NCBI GenBank assembly: GCA_028023455.1 | Contig: JAQFVV010000258.1 | Span: forward strand, 250,001-314,000 | DNA: 64,000 nucleotides | DNA from: Epiperipatus broadwayi | Lineage: Eukaryota > Onychophora > Udeonychophora > Euonychophora > Peripatidae | Direction of reading: 5' to 3' | Shown here: in pieces, positions 1 through 12,203 of the stretch | How the letters are laid out: every line of letters begins with the position of its first letter | Position numbering within the stretch: position 1 is the stretch's first letter | Program-made: the position numbers and the translations under genes | The notes under the pieces: model-generated | What the model was told of the DNA's origin: nothing | Databases searched by the model: none | What the model saw: only the letters and a program-made list of their open reading frames with translations

Positions 1-2650
1 CTTTTTAATGCCTCATTTTTGTATATCTTCATATGCCTTCTTTTCTTCATAAATTCTCTAGTCTCAGTAGAAATTTTATTGGTCAATTGCTGCTTTTTTC
101 TACCAGCTATCTTCCTGTTACAACACAGTAAATATTTTATTGAATAAAAAGAGATAAAATAATGAACTTGAAGTTAGACAAAACAATGTGAAGATGTCAT
201 GAAGTGCTGATGAAAGTAAAAGTTTCAATAGAAGAATTATATTGCATTATATGAAAAAACAATAGCAGTGTCATAAAGTGTTCTGGCAATAATGAACATA
301 CTTAGAATTGAGACAAAGTATAACAGATGTGAATCAAATGGAAGACTTTTTTTTTTCAGCAATGTATTATCTTTAAGATCTTAAAATACAAAATCTTCAA
401 CAATGATGTTTAAAGATATTTTTATTTTGTTATTTAAATCAAAATTTTTATGGACAGAATTATAAAATATCAATAAATGTCCAATCACTATATTTTATTT
501 AACCTGGATTATTGCTATATTAAAATAATCTATGTACACAAGCACATTTTGCAAATAATAGATGTAAAATGTTTTACATTGTAAAATCTGAGATGAATAT
601 TATTTGCATTTCAGTGAATAATACTTATTAAATTGTTTTTACTTGTAGTTTTAATGAGTTCTCGATGCCATCATTTTTCCACATATATTGTGGGCGTTTT
701 CCCTCTCTAACCCTTTCAAAATAATAGATTCGTTTTATTGTAGCTCAAATATCTAATTTAAGTTTTGGCTATTCAATTGTAGAGACAATTTTATGTTTAA
801 AAATACAATAACAATAATTATAAACACAGAAAGTTTATATATGTTGCACCAAATCCACAATTTTTGACTAAGTGAAATGAAAAGAAAAAAAATCCTAATC
901 GTAGCGGTAATTAAATACCATTTTGTCACTAAATTAGATGATTGCACAAATAATTAATTTTTTCAATCACAAACAATAGCAGAAATAATTTTTCCTCTCA
1001 TCTTTTACATTAAAGTAATGTTAATTAAGATTACATGAAAATTTATCCTCTTAACTAAATGAAACTTTTATAAATTGTATTTTAATGAATACTAACAACC
1101 AATCTGTTACCAAAAATAAATGTTATGAATTCATTTAATCTCTGTATTTATTTAATTATTTTTTATAAATACATAAGCAATGTCAATATATAAATATATA
1201 GGTCAATATAAAAATATTTTATTTCTTTTACTGAATTAGAAATCTAGTTAAACCTTATTACCATTATTCTTTTCTTTCTGAAACCAAATAATAAGAATAT
1301 TGGATTAAATTGCAATCAGGCTGATATTAATTGAAGGATATGCACAAATACTTAGTATTACTCCTAAATCTACTTTGGATCTATGGAAGCACTACTTTAT
1401 TTACATACAAAAAAAAATAGAAAATAATAATTTAGAAAATGTTCCATTTTAATCATATCATAAAAGGTGACTAACTTTTGCACTGCAAATATGGTTGATA
1501 TTACTAGAAAAAGCTAACTTATTTTTGCTAATATCTTAAAGAATACACATAATTTTAAGATGTTGTAATGTTAAGAGGTTGTTTTTTGTGTGTGTGTTTT
1601 CTTTTTTGATGCATTTTTTATCAAGTATAAATATTAAAAATATTTACATATTTATTAATCTGTTTTTACTATATAACAAAAACTTAGATATAATAAAACA
1701 AGTTTATGAAATATAGAAATGTTTTAAATATCTACGTGTTTTCTGAATATTATTTTATTTTTTTGTTTAGTTGTTTTTGTTGACGTCTTATTTTTTATAC
1801 TATGTAGATTTAATTTTGTAATTGCCATCATAGCTATGGCAATCCCATTGTATACACTAATGAATGGAAATAACTTTTTATGATATAAACCAATTACCAG
1901 TTAAAAACTTTTAAATTATTTTTTAAATCTTAATATTCATTATTATCATGTCAGTAATTTAGCATGACTTTTACTTAGTAATCCAATAATTTTCCACTTT
2001 TTTTTTTCATTGTAATGACAAAATTACTATTTTGTTCTTTTTGATTAGATTTTAATTCCCTTATATATAATCTGTAACTTCATCATATCAATAAGATGGT
2101 ATATAAATTTGAGTAAACAGGAAAACATCTTAGATAACTTTCACACAATCCACATCTACTAGTACTATTTATGTAATTTTGAACTAAAATACTTTTTTTT
2201 AGCCCTTGTTATCAAGATCAAAACAATTTTTATTGTGTTCCCTATTATTCCTACATATATATATATAAATTTCCTCTTTCATTATCTATAGATTATTTAT
2301 CTCTAAATTGATTTTTCTATATTAAAAAATTCAATGATTACATTCTTAAAAAATTAAATAATGATCTCCAGAAGGGTTTAATCGTTGACTGATTAATTGT
2401 TCAAAAAAATTTGCAACATTCAAATGTGGAAAATGATAGCTTACAAATCCATCACTCTGACACTATACTAAATCATGCAGGATATTAGATTACTTAATGA
2501 TTAACAATATATTAAAGCATATTTATATTATTAAAAGTACAACATAAAAAATTATTAGAATCCATGTAAGAGGGTATATATATTAAATCATTTCCAACAA
2601 CAAAAAATCAAAATGAAAATCATTAATAATGCAATTTAACAAAAATATGA
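1..2650. other. AT-rich intergenic DNA, no gene seen
   Basis: Both strands carry only short chance reading frames with low-complexity composition. There are homopolymer runs of A and T and short TA tracts (for example near 2255-2270), but no repeat with recognisable ends, no tRNA-like boxes and no protein similarity. Confidence 0.6.
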
Positions 2651-2654
2651 CTGA

Positions 2655-3161
2655 ATTTAAAAAGTAGTGTTTGGAGTGCTTTTGGTAGAATTAACTTGAT
2701 ACTAAAAGAAAATATGCCTATGTGTTTGAAAAGGAAGGTTTTTAATAAATGCATTTTGCCAGTTCTTACTTATGGATCTGAGACTTGGACACTTAATAGA
2801 AGAGCAATACAGAGACTTAAGACCACTCAAAAAAGTATGGAGAGGTGCATGTTGGGAGTAACAAGAAGGGATCGAAAACACAATGTATGGGTAAGAGAAC
2901 AAACAGAGGTTACTGATCTCATTGAAAAAATTAAAAGACTGAAGTGGAGTTGGGCTGGACATATTGTTAGAAGAGATGACAATTGAAATTTTAAACTGGA
3001 TTCCAAGAGATTTTAAAAGACCCAGAAAGAGACCATATGTGAGATGGGTGGATAAGATAAGAAAGTGTGCAGGGGTGATGTGGAGAAGAGAATCTAAAGA
3101 TAGGAAAAGATGGATTGAACTTGGAGAGACCATCCTGCTGTGGATTGATAATGGTCGATGA
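2655..3161 (+). pseudogene. RTE-like LINE, C-terminal end of reverse transcriptase ORF, 5'-truncated
   Basis: This is the last part of the endonuclease/reverse-transcriptase polyprotein of an RTE-type non-LTR retrotransposon. Recognisable family blocks in order are VWSAFGRI, the CLKRKVFN block, LPVLTYGSETWTL, a MERCMLGVTRRDRK block, LKWSWAGHIVRRDD, then after a frame change ILNWIPRDF, RPRKRPYVRWVDKI and a closing W-I-x-L-G-E segment. In this family these blocks lie downstream of the polymerase motifs. The reading frame breaks at about 2984-2990, where the block after RRDDN continues in another frame, and it ends in TGA at 3159. The catalytic part is absent, as expected for 5' truncation during target-primed reverse transcription. 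Assignment to the RTE-like group is from remembered family motifs. It is a dead fragment. Confidence 0.85.
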
Positions 3162-3170
3162 TGATGATGA
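3157..3170 (+). repeat. Short (GAT)n 3' tail of the RTE-like element
   Basis: Four to five GAT/ATG units begin inside the stop codon of the preceding LINE fragment. RTE-type elements commonly end in short tandem repeats rather than poly(A), so this marks the 3' end of the insertion. Confidence 0.7.
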
Positions 3171-3171
3171 A

Positions 3172-3586
3172 GCCATGTGATGTATTATTAATGCTAAATT
3201 AATGACTTTTATTATTTTATTACTTATTGCCTTGAATGTTCTGCATGATAGACTCTGAAATTTAAAGTTCATGGATCATAGTAAAATGTCCGACTCTGGA
3301 CCTCAAGGTACTTGGACCTCAAGGTCCTTGGATCATTGTTTAGATCTGTCATTTTCAGAACTCAAATTTTTTATAAATTCCATAGCAGTAAACTATTCTG
3401 TTGTATTGCCTTGAATTCTAACACACAGATTATTATGTAAATGTTGAAAATGCAGCATCTTTCTTAAACTTACAATTTATTGTATTAGAACAATCTATAA
3501 AATTTTAACTCAAGTTTCTGTTTTACATTTTATTTACAAAATCAATGGGAAAGGAAAAATTATTTTCATATAAAAATTAAAGACAA
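3172..3586. other. Intergenic stretch with a 16-bp tandem repeat
   Basis: No gene is visible. Positions 3297-3331 contain just over two copies of a 16-bp unit beginning TGGACCTCAAGG, with the second copy differing by one base. The rest is AT-rich DNA. Confidence 0.55.
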
Positions 3587-3702
3587 TTTTTTTTTTTTTT
3601 CATATGTCATAGCATCGGCCGGGACGCGAACCCACACCCGTCTGCAACCAACTACTTGCTTGCAAGGCGGGTGCGATGATCTCTCGGCTAACAACGCTTG
3701 AC
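3587..3702 (-). mobile_element. Very short tRNA-derived SINE, copy 1
   Basis: Read on the minus strand this starts near TTGTTAGCCGAGAGATC (A-box region). It continues through a tRNA-like anticodon arm with CTTGCAA in the loop position and a B-box GGTTCGCGTCC at about 3624-3634. It ends in CTATGACATATG and a poly(A) tail of about 14 bases (poly(T) at 3587-3600 on the plus strand). Almost nothing lies between the tRNA-like part and the tail, so the whole unit is only about 100 bp. It shares the layout and the 3' motif TATGACAYATGA with the copy at 26383-26480. A short possible target duplication, GACAA, flanks it. Confidence 0.75.
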
Positions 3703-6700
3703 AAAAATATAAATTTTTAATTCTTTTTATTTATCATTGAAAATATATTAAATGGGATGATTATCTGCCACCCTTATCTATCGATTGTTTATTTCTGTTT
3801 CTGCCTTCAGAAATAAACCTAATTATTGCAATTACACATGGACATATACTATATAATCAGTGCTCAACCATACCTCAGTATCTTAATAGCATACACATAT
3901 ATTTTTAATTTAAAACATGCTTAAAAAAATAAATCAAAAATCAACTCCTCCCATTATTAATCATTATAATCATTAAAAGACACTGTTTCAATTTATAATC
4001 AACAATTGATCCAAGTCTTTCTAGTTCAATGATTTTAATTTATTTTCTTTTTTAGTAACAAAACTAATAAAAAATACTTTGCTCTTAGCCGATGCAAAAC
4101 AAATCCATTGAGAAAGAAAAAAATTATATTTCCAGTAATTAAAAAAAAAAAGTGACAAAATTTTGATGTCCCCACTTTCAAATATAAGTGCTTATTGTAC
4201 TTAAATATAAAAGAGGGCATAGCTCTTGACATCTTTAGCCCTTAATATTCGGTACAAAAAAATAAAATTATTTTAATAAATAATTAGTGAAGTAGTTTCT
4301 GAAATGTAAAAAGGAAAATCTAGAAACTTTACAAATGTTGCTTATGCATGTGTGCATATATAATAGGAACTTAACAATTATTAAATATATATTTTCTGAA
4401 ATAAACATAAAAATTCTAAACACAAAACATCTCAATACATAAAGACCATTTCAATCCACACCAACATCAAAACAGAATAAAAATAATGTAAAGACACTTT
4501 ACAGGAAACAACAAACAGTTAACGTGAAAGATATCTATAATATTTTATAAAAAGTTAATATATAGTTCATATATATTGCTTATAATAACTTCTTTCGTAT
4601 ACAATTTAATGAAAAAAATTAGAGGAAGTTTGAGAAAACTCTAATGAAGACTGCTGGACAGTCAAAACTGTCAGGAAAATAAAGAAGTTTTATAAAAAAA
4701 AATTGCACTATAGTGTATATGAAAGAAGTTATTATAAGCAATATATATAAAGAAATGTAAAGAAAGTAAAGGAGAAGAATAAGAGTATATATTTCTAATG
4801 AATGTATAGTGTACCAGTCGAAATTGTATGTTAATGCAACACGATTCACACTCTGGGTAAAAGTACCTCGAATTCAACCATACGCGAGATCAAAGATCAA
4901 GAATACTTATGGATTCTAACATGTTTACCCACCCTCTAAATCTAATAACTAATTCACAACACTTTTGTGATAAGCAATTAATCTTTTTTCAATTCTGGCC
5001 GGCTGCAACAGCGGTTGAACATGAGTCTCTGGGATTTCTAATATTTCATTCTATCATTCAATTTAATTTAGCGTATGAGTGAGTTGATATAATTAAAATA
5101 TGTTTGGAATGTATATATATATGTGGGGGGGGGGAATAAAGCCATCAGATAGCAGCACAATATTAATGGATAAGTAAATTTTTTAAAAAATAAAATCAGT
5201 TAGAACGAACCACAGCTAAATTAAGTTTAAATTCAGACATATTTAATAAACATTTATCTGTAATTCTCTAAGGCCTCGCTACTTAACATTCCTATTTATT
5301 AAAGACAATTTTGTGATTATAAACTTAATGTGTATGCCTATTTCAAAATAGCAGTGTAATTTATATGCCAATTTTCTTACAAATGTTTGATTTCAATTCT
5401 TGGGTTGATGCCAATTCAAGTATTTACAGAAAAGAGACAATTATATGTCAAGACCTTTGCTTATTATTATTAACTTTCACATGAACGAAAGATTTTCCAA
5501 GAGAGAAATTATTTGGCTATGTTTAAGAAATGGTTTAGAGGGGATCGACACGCTTGAATATAAGCGTCTCGCGATATGCACCAATGACTATGTTACATTA
5601 ATAAAAATAATAAAATCTAACACAACCAGGATCAAACCACCACAATATGCTCAATCTGGAGAAAGTGGATTATATCCAGCACCTGAATCACGACACCAAC
5701 ATGAACTCAATATCACTGCATGAGCCCAGCGATACCAACATTAGGAATGAAAATTAATTTGCACCATTGATAAATTTAAAAATTTCAAGTGAAGACAAAA
5801 GAATCTCCAAGATCCACCAAGCTCAGCATATCTCAAATTTTCTATTTTATTGTTTTCAAGTCCTGATCGACATTTTATTTAAACCAGTGAATTCATCACA
5901 TGGTATCACTTTCAGAAAAAAGGGTAGCAAATCAAGTATAGTGTCGGATAATGTAAAACAAATACTAGATACAATTTTAAATTATTTAACTTAAAATTAC
6001 ATTGAGCGACATTACATTTAACTAATAGAGAATTGACCCAGATTAGATTTAAACAAATAAATTTTTAACATTATGCGAATGTCATATTTCAGTTTAGGGT
6101 GATACATTTCTTCCCTCCAAACAAAATCCCATCAAAACATTTTAAATTCAATATTATTAAACTTTCTCTTGAAAATGATCAATTAATGAAATTTTCACCT
6201 TCCCCCTTTTTCTGTTTAAAATATAATTAAATGGACACCCTTGACCCAGCGTCTTCCCGAAACCAAACTGTTTACACATAGGATGAGTTTTCTGTATATA
6301 ATCAAATATAAAATATAAATCGTTTCACGTCAACAAAAAAGAAAAGGTTGCTCTAATTAATAATTCCTTATAGTGAAATCTTAATTTTTACCTCACGAAA
6401 GACATTGGTCAGGAAATAAAGAAGACATATTTTAATTAATTCTCTAATACGAGAACATGGTGGGTAGAAATTTGTTGAGGTAAAAGCAAACTGGCATATA
6501 TGTAAAATTTTAAAATCAAATATAAAATGACATATTTATAAGCAAATAATAAATACCATTTATAGACAGACCACTTGATTAAGAGAAAACTAACTTTACA
6601 TTAAGATAGGCATAATTTAAAGGCAGGAAATATATTTATAGCAGAGGCATTAAAATTCAGTTATAAAAAATCAAGGTTACAAAATTAAAACAGCATTGAG

Positions 6701-6740
6701 ATCAATAAAGAGGATTTACATTTTAAAGGCACTTGTTTAT
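3703..6740. other. AT-rich intergenic DNA, no gene seen
   Basis: Only short chance reading frames are present. There is a G-run near 5126-5135 and a slightly less AT-rich patch at 5530-5740. That patch includes a tRNA B-box-like string on the minus strand (GGTTTGATCCTGG near 5625-5640), but I could not define a matching A box at the right distance. Confidence 0.5.
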
Positions 6741-6835
6741 AAATTACGTGGTCAACTGGAGACAAATAAACAAAATGTTACCTAACATTTTCACAGTCCG
6801 CTTTCAAATCCTGGTCCCACGACGGCACTAGAAAT
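6735..6835 (+). mobile_element. Possible tRNA-derived SINE head
   Basis: TGGTCAACTGG (about 6749-6759) fits the A-box consensus. TTTCAAATCCTGG (about 6803-6815) fits a B box at a distance somewhat longer than in a tRNA. The following 300 bp contain a short stem (GGGGCCAAGG with CTTGCCCC near 6955-6995) that could be SINE body. Neither a poly(A) tail nor a target duplication was identified. Confidence 0.3.
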
Positions 6836-8303
6836 TTGAAATTGGCTTCACATTTTGAACATAGGAATAGCTAGCTATTCAACAATTTAGCAGTCCAAAA
6901 TTTAAACATTCAAAGAAATATTTCTAGCTTCATGGCATCTGAGATCCTATTCGGGGCCAAGGGGACTTAAGAAGGCTATAGTCTGCTTGCCCCAAACTCA
7001 TATTGACGTGCTTCTTTAGCTAAATTTTATATGAACTTAGCATGACAATTATCAGAATCAGCACAACTAACTAAAACCTGCACTCAACTGCCTTAAACTC
7101 AGGAAGTATGTTGCATTCCAAATTGTATTATAAAACCAAAACCAAAAAAAAGTGACTCCTATTATTATTCTCATTTATTTATATGTTTTTTTTTAGACTG
7201 CTTTCCACAATTTCGCCTTTTGCAATCGCCCAGCAAAATCCATATCTATGACTCAGGCAATTACCATATTTGATCTAAATAAACCCAATGATTTTATTGT
7301 TTCAAATTTAAATATAGATTTTAAAATGTTTTCTTTTACTTTAATTTAATTAGAAAATCCATTACTATTTTGTTAATGAATTCTCTTTTGTTTTATTTTA
7401 TAGAATGTAATTAGGGCTTATTGTAAAAGTGAATCTCCACAATAAATTGCTCAATTTTTAAAAAAAAACCATTATTTTCAAATTTATTTCTTAATTTATT
7501 TTAATTTTATTACACAGTTTCCGTTTTTTAATTCTATATGCACATATCTGCACACATATATCCATATTTGATATTTAAAATCATTATTTAAACAAAATAT
7601 CCGAGATTTTATTAACTAATTATTTATGTGTAAATCTAACACATACAAAATGGCAAACAGAAATCCCAATAATAATAATCATTTACAAACTTGATTATAT
7701 TAGCAATATTGAAAGATGTGAAGCATGGATCTAATCCATAGATCGAGATCCATTACTTCAATAGTTAATGTGAAATTAATAAGTGCATTAAAAACCTTAA
7801 TAGAGTAAGAAAATTTCATTGCTGTTTATTTCAGTTATAGAAAAAATTCACTTTTTAATGTGTATCTAGTTATTTTTTCAATTGTCTAACAAATAGATGT
7901 GAGTTTACTTTGATATTATATATTTATATAGGGACAGATCTATGCTTAATAATATTTACATTTAACAAATTTTTATTAGCTTACTTCAAAAGTAATATTT
8001 ATAAAATTAGAATACTTTATGAACCAGGTGTTATCATTATAATATGTCATTATATTTATTAACTTTTGCATTTTTGAAATTACTAATAGCAAATTTGTGG
8101 TTTCAGGATAAAAAGAATATTTTATGTGTGTATAAATGGTTTTGTAGCACTTTATTATTTAAAATGTATGCATATACATGCATATTTATTCTTGTCCACA
8201 AATTTAAAATATTTATTATAGATTATTTATTATAATGCAAAAGAAATAAAAGAAAATGCTTTATTTGGTATACATGTTTTATTTATTTAAAATTTTATAA
8301 AAC
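6836..8303. other. AT-rich intergenic DNA, no gene seen
   Basis: No coding similarity. The first 300 bp may belong to the SINE-like unit before it; the remainder is low-complexity AT-rich sequence. Confidence 0.5.
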
Positions 8304-8305
8304 TA

Positions 8306-9182
8306 CACTTGGGTCTCATTTTACGCGATAGATAGGTTCCTCAGAAAACACACGCAAATGAAATCGTGCAAAAATAGATGTAACTTACATTGAAAAGGGG
8401 GGGATGCAGTCTGTGATTTTTCAAATTCACATAAGAGCAAAGCACCAACGTAAAATTACTTTAAAATTCGCACACAAAAAATATAATAATAAGGAAATAA
8501 AATATGACTAATAAAAAATTTCAAATTTGAAAAAAATTGATACAAGACAAACTTTTTTTAACTATAATATTTAATTTTATTCAAAATAATATATTTTTAT
8601 GCATAATTTACAGTACAGTAATTTACATTTTTTATACATGTTTTAATTATTATGATTTTCCGGTGACAATGTAATTATTAGTAATTAATCTTTGAGACGA
8701 TGATTTTATTAATTGTTTACGAAGCTCGCAATATCCAGACATACAACCATTTAGCTCTCGTTGGAGTTTAAGAGCATGTTAATGATTAGTGTCATTAATA
8801 AGAAAATAATAATTGATTATGTTCTTTTTTAAAAAGCAAAAACAGGATGTGATTTAAAATGCAAAATTAACACGCACAATGTTTGAACAAATTTACATTA
8901 TAATCTTGTAAAATTTAGTATGTGTATACATAAAATGTGGAAATCATGATTTTAATTTCATTATTGCATAAAATCTTACTATTATAAAGCACTGAAAATA
9001 TTGAAATTACTAAGATGAAAGTCGAATTCCAATAATGTGCTATTACTTTCAATATAACGTAAGTGCACGAAATTTATTATTTAAAGTAATAGCGCATTAT
9101 CAGAAATCGACTTCCAGTGAAACACGAATCACGTAACTTCAAAATCAAGTTAAATAAGTCCACATAAAAAGAGACCCAGGTG
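8306..9182 (-). mobile_element. Internally deleted Tigger/pogo-type DNA transposon, copy 1
   Basis: The left end reads CACTTGGGTCTCATTTTACG and the right end, reverse-complemented, CACCTGGGTCTCTTTTTATG. Both ends abut TA (8304-8305 and 9183-9184), the target duplication of the Tc1/mariner superfamily. The element is in minus orientation. It carries the same subterminal sequence as the plus-strand copy at 38287-39655, including the block around GTGCGTGTTAATTTTGC, and the last part of a Tigger transposase. At about 0.9 kb it lacks most of the transposase, so it is non-autonomous. Confidence 0.85.
8650..8821 (-). pseudogene. Tigger transposase C-terminal remnant
   Basis: On the minus strand this segment translates to a block containing FLINDTNH, ALKLQRELNGCMSGY and KQLIKSSSQRLITN, followed by a TAA stop at 8652-8650. 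It matches the frame at 39013-39288 almost residue for residue and the closing ALKFQREL region of Tigger/jerky-type transposases as I remember them. The DDE catalytic domain and the CENPB-type DNA-binding domain are missing, removed by the internal deletion. No start codon or promoter can be assigned. It is a passive leftover in a non-autonomous element. Confidence 0.8.
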
Positions 9183-9404
9183 TATATAATTTTATTTCTA
9201 AAATATGTATTTAATATTATAAATTGTAAATAACTAAGTAAAATTAACACATTATCAGAAATCGACTTCCGGTGAAACACGAATCACGTAACTTCAAAAT
9301 CAAGTTAAATAAGTCCACATAAAAAGAGACCCAGGTGTATATAATTTTATTTCTAAAATATGTATTTAATATTATAAATTGTAAATAACTAAGTAAAATT
9401 AAAA
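9095..9404. repeat. 155-bp tandem duplication across a transposon end
   Basis: The unit beginning CATTATCAGAAATCGACTTC at 9095 is repeated at 9250, period 155. The two copies are nearly identical; the clear difference is AGTG versus GGTG after CTTCC. Each unit contains the last ~88 bp of the Tigger element plus about 67 bp of host flank, so the right terminal repeat occurs twice. The duplication therefore happened after the Tigger insertion. Confidence 0.9.
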
Positions 9405-12203
9405 TGTTTTAATTGTACAAATCTTTAAATAATGTCAATCCATCTTGGGGATAAATCAGATAAAGACATAAATAAAAAAAGGAACTTCAATATATTGCTA
9501 TGGAAATATTTGATTTGATGACATAAATATGATATCCGTAAAAAGGCTATAAATATGAGAACTTTTTATATACACATTCTTCTTATCATTCTTATTCTTC
9601 AGGAAAATTACTAAGCTTATATTTTAAAAATTTTATGGAAGCTACAATGATGAAAATGATAAGCTAAAAGAATTACAAAATATTTTCCTGAGAAGACAAG
9701 TTTTCTAAATTGCTTTAATAACATCTTATTTTGGAACATTAAATGCTAACAAAGTAATTTCTTTCAAAGTTTATATAAGTAAAACTTTACTAGTTACGAT
9801 CTACATATTGTGAAAGGATAAAAAGAAAATCTATTTAAATATTGTAAAAAAAAAAAAAAAAACAAATCCTATAAAGGACAATCAACTTATTAATACAGCT
9901 GTGCTAATAGATTTTTCTTGGAAAAAATTGTGCCATTCTCGAATTTTTCAATTCATCAAGGAATCAAGCAGAGAAATTATGGACTGTTTTTAAAAACTTT
10001 GACTTTAAATTTAATATACTTTTGCAAAAAAAGAATATGCATAGTTATTCATAGATTATTGTTTATCATATAGATGTGTTTACAGGAAATAATCTCAGAA
10101 AAACAGGCATCTTTATAAAGTAGAATTATATTTATTTAATATAAATATTCTTTAATTGTGTGAATGTTTATTCTTCAGGTAAGGTTGTTGTAAATTTATA
10201 GTTAATATTTTAGAATTTGTTTATTTATTGTGTGTTATTTATCTTTAAATATTCTACAGTCTCTTGTGGCTATAGGTTATTCTAAGATATTTAGTGGGTT
10301 TTTTTACTATTAAATAGTGGACCAAAACTCCTATTGCATATGAATGCATTGTAGTTCAAAGCTGCATAGTTCATAATATAATAGATGATGTTCTGTTAAA
10401 TATTATATGATAAAATAAAATATAATGAATAAATAAGTAGCTATTAAAAATAATATGATGTTCATGTTTACAGAAGAGATATTCTGAAAAACCCATGTAT
10501 TTAGTTAATAATTATAAATATACAAAGAATATATAGAGAAAAGCTTTCATAAAATACGTTTTTAAACAGTATGTGCTTAGCTGGTTTTTGACTAATGCAA
10601 GTGAAATATCTATGACTTATGAAGAATTAAAGAAAACATACTAATTCATACAATTGTAATTAAATTTTATTAAAACAAACCTTCTGTAATGATATTGATA
10701 TTATGCAACATACATAATAAACCCCTTATAGACCTATAGAATATAAAGATACACATTTTTTTAAAATTTTTGTTTTATATATAAATGTAGTATCGAGAAG
10801 ACATTCCATTACCTATTTATATATCTACTGGATTGTTGTTGTTGTTTTTTTTCTACTTTATTTATCTTATTTAAATAAAATTGACTTTCATATTTGTTTA
10901 TTTTAATATAAATCACACGATTTTGGTAATTTTCTATGGTCATATTTTAACATGTTTTATTTATTAAAATCCCTGAGAATTGATATCTACTTTATTTTAA
11001 ATTATTATTATTTAGAGTATTCTAAAATTAATTGATTTACAAAGGAGAATATAATTATGTGAGCTATTGTACTTTATTAGTTATGATATAATGAAGAAAA
11101 TATATACATATATAATGAAGATGTTTATTTACATAAATCTAGTTATTTAATGTACTTGGGTATAAGAAAATTCCCATTGATATCTAACTATATATTTGCT
11201 TAGTTGTAATATTTAAAACATGAGAGTCTTATCCCCTTGTTATTTCTCTTTCCTCCTCTTCTCTCTCTCAGATTTGACAGTTACAATTTATATACATTAC
11301 ATTATATTTAATTTATATATATATAAACTATTCTTCAAAAATCTTTTTTTTTTTTTTTGTATAAAAAAAAAATAGTGACAAATTATAGATTTATTCAAAT
11401 CTTCAAAAAGTATTTATCTCCTGATAAAAAAAAAATATGTTTTGTTTTTTTTTACAAAAAAATTATTTAGTTTTATATTATAAAGAACTTTAAAATAAAA
11501 AATAAAAATACAAGTATTAAGATTAAATGAAATTTGTTATTTACTGAAATTTAAGCAGGAGACTATAAGAACATTTCTATGGGTTTAATATAGCCTTACC
11601 TTTTCTATTATTAATAAGAATCTATTTAACATTAAAAACAATTATGTTTGGTTTGAAAAAGGAAAACTACAGGATTATAATAATTATAAAATTACATATT
11701 TTATTTTCATTCAAAAAATAAAAACTTTTAGCATATAAACTAAATTATTTTAGAAGCTGATTTATGAGTATCAATGATAATGATCTATAACTAATTAATT
11801 TTTCAATTTAAAACTCGCAGCATAAAAGTTAAGATTAAAAATACATACTAGCCTACACACAATGTAAAGCACCAGCCAATCACAAATCTTGTTCTAAGCC
11901 ACCTCCTTTATAGTTTTGTCATAACAGCAGAAGTTGCTGTCAAGCACACACAAAAATCTGTATAGGTCTATAATATGCTGATATACCTTGGACAATATTT
12001 TGAAATAGTTAGGCTAACCTAATATGATCGGCACAAAACATACCATGTTTTCACTCATCAATGTCTCTTACTCACTTTGACTCACGGTGTGAAAATGTGT
12101 TTCAATGTGTCAGTTCAGTATTTGTGTTGATGCTGTGTTTTGTTCAGTGCCTGCATTTACATTGTGTTCTGCTTATTATCTGAAGTGTAAAAAATAGGTT
12201 TAG
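9405..12203. other. AT-rich intergenic DNA, no gene seen
   Basis: No coding similarity on either strand. There are homopolymer runs at 9846-9861 and 11343-11358, and a short GTT repeat near 10834-10850. From about 11840 the composition becomes less AT-rich. A CCAAT motif (about 11876) lies upstream of the hAT transposase remnant and could be part of that element's original 5' region. Confidence 0.5.

Noticed and set aside
2702-3272. Two minus-strand frames of 93 and 143 codons
   Set aside because: They are shadows opposite the RTE-like LINE fragment, whose plus-strand translation matches known family blocks.
3603-3700. A functional tRNA gene
   Set aside because: The A and B boxes are present, but the acceptor stem does not pair and the unit ends in TATGACATATG and poly(A); a SINE explains it.
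5445-5994. Two adjacent plus-strand frames as a small gene
   Set aside because: No recognisable domain, frames unlinked, composition as in surrounding intergenic DNA.
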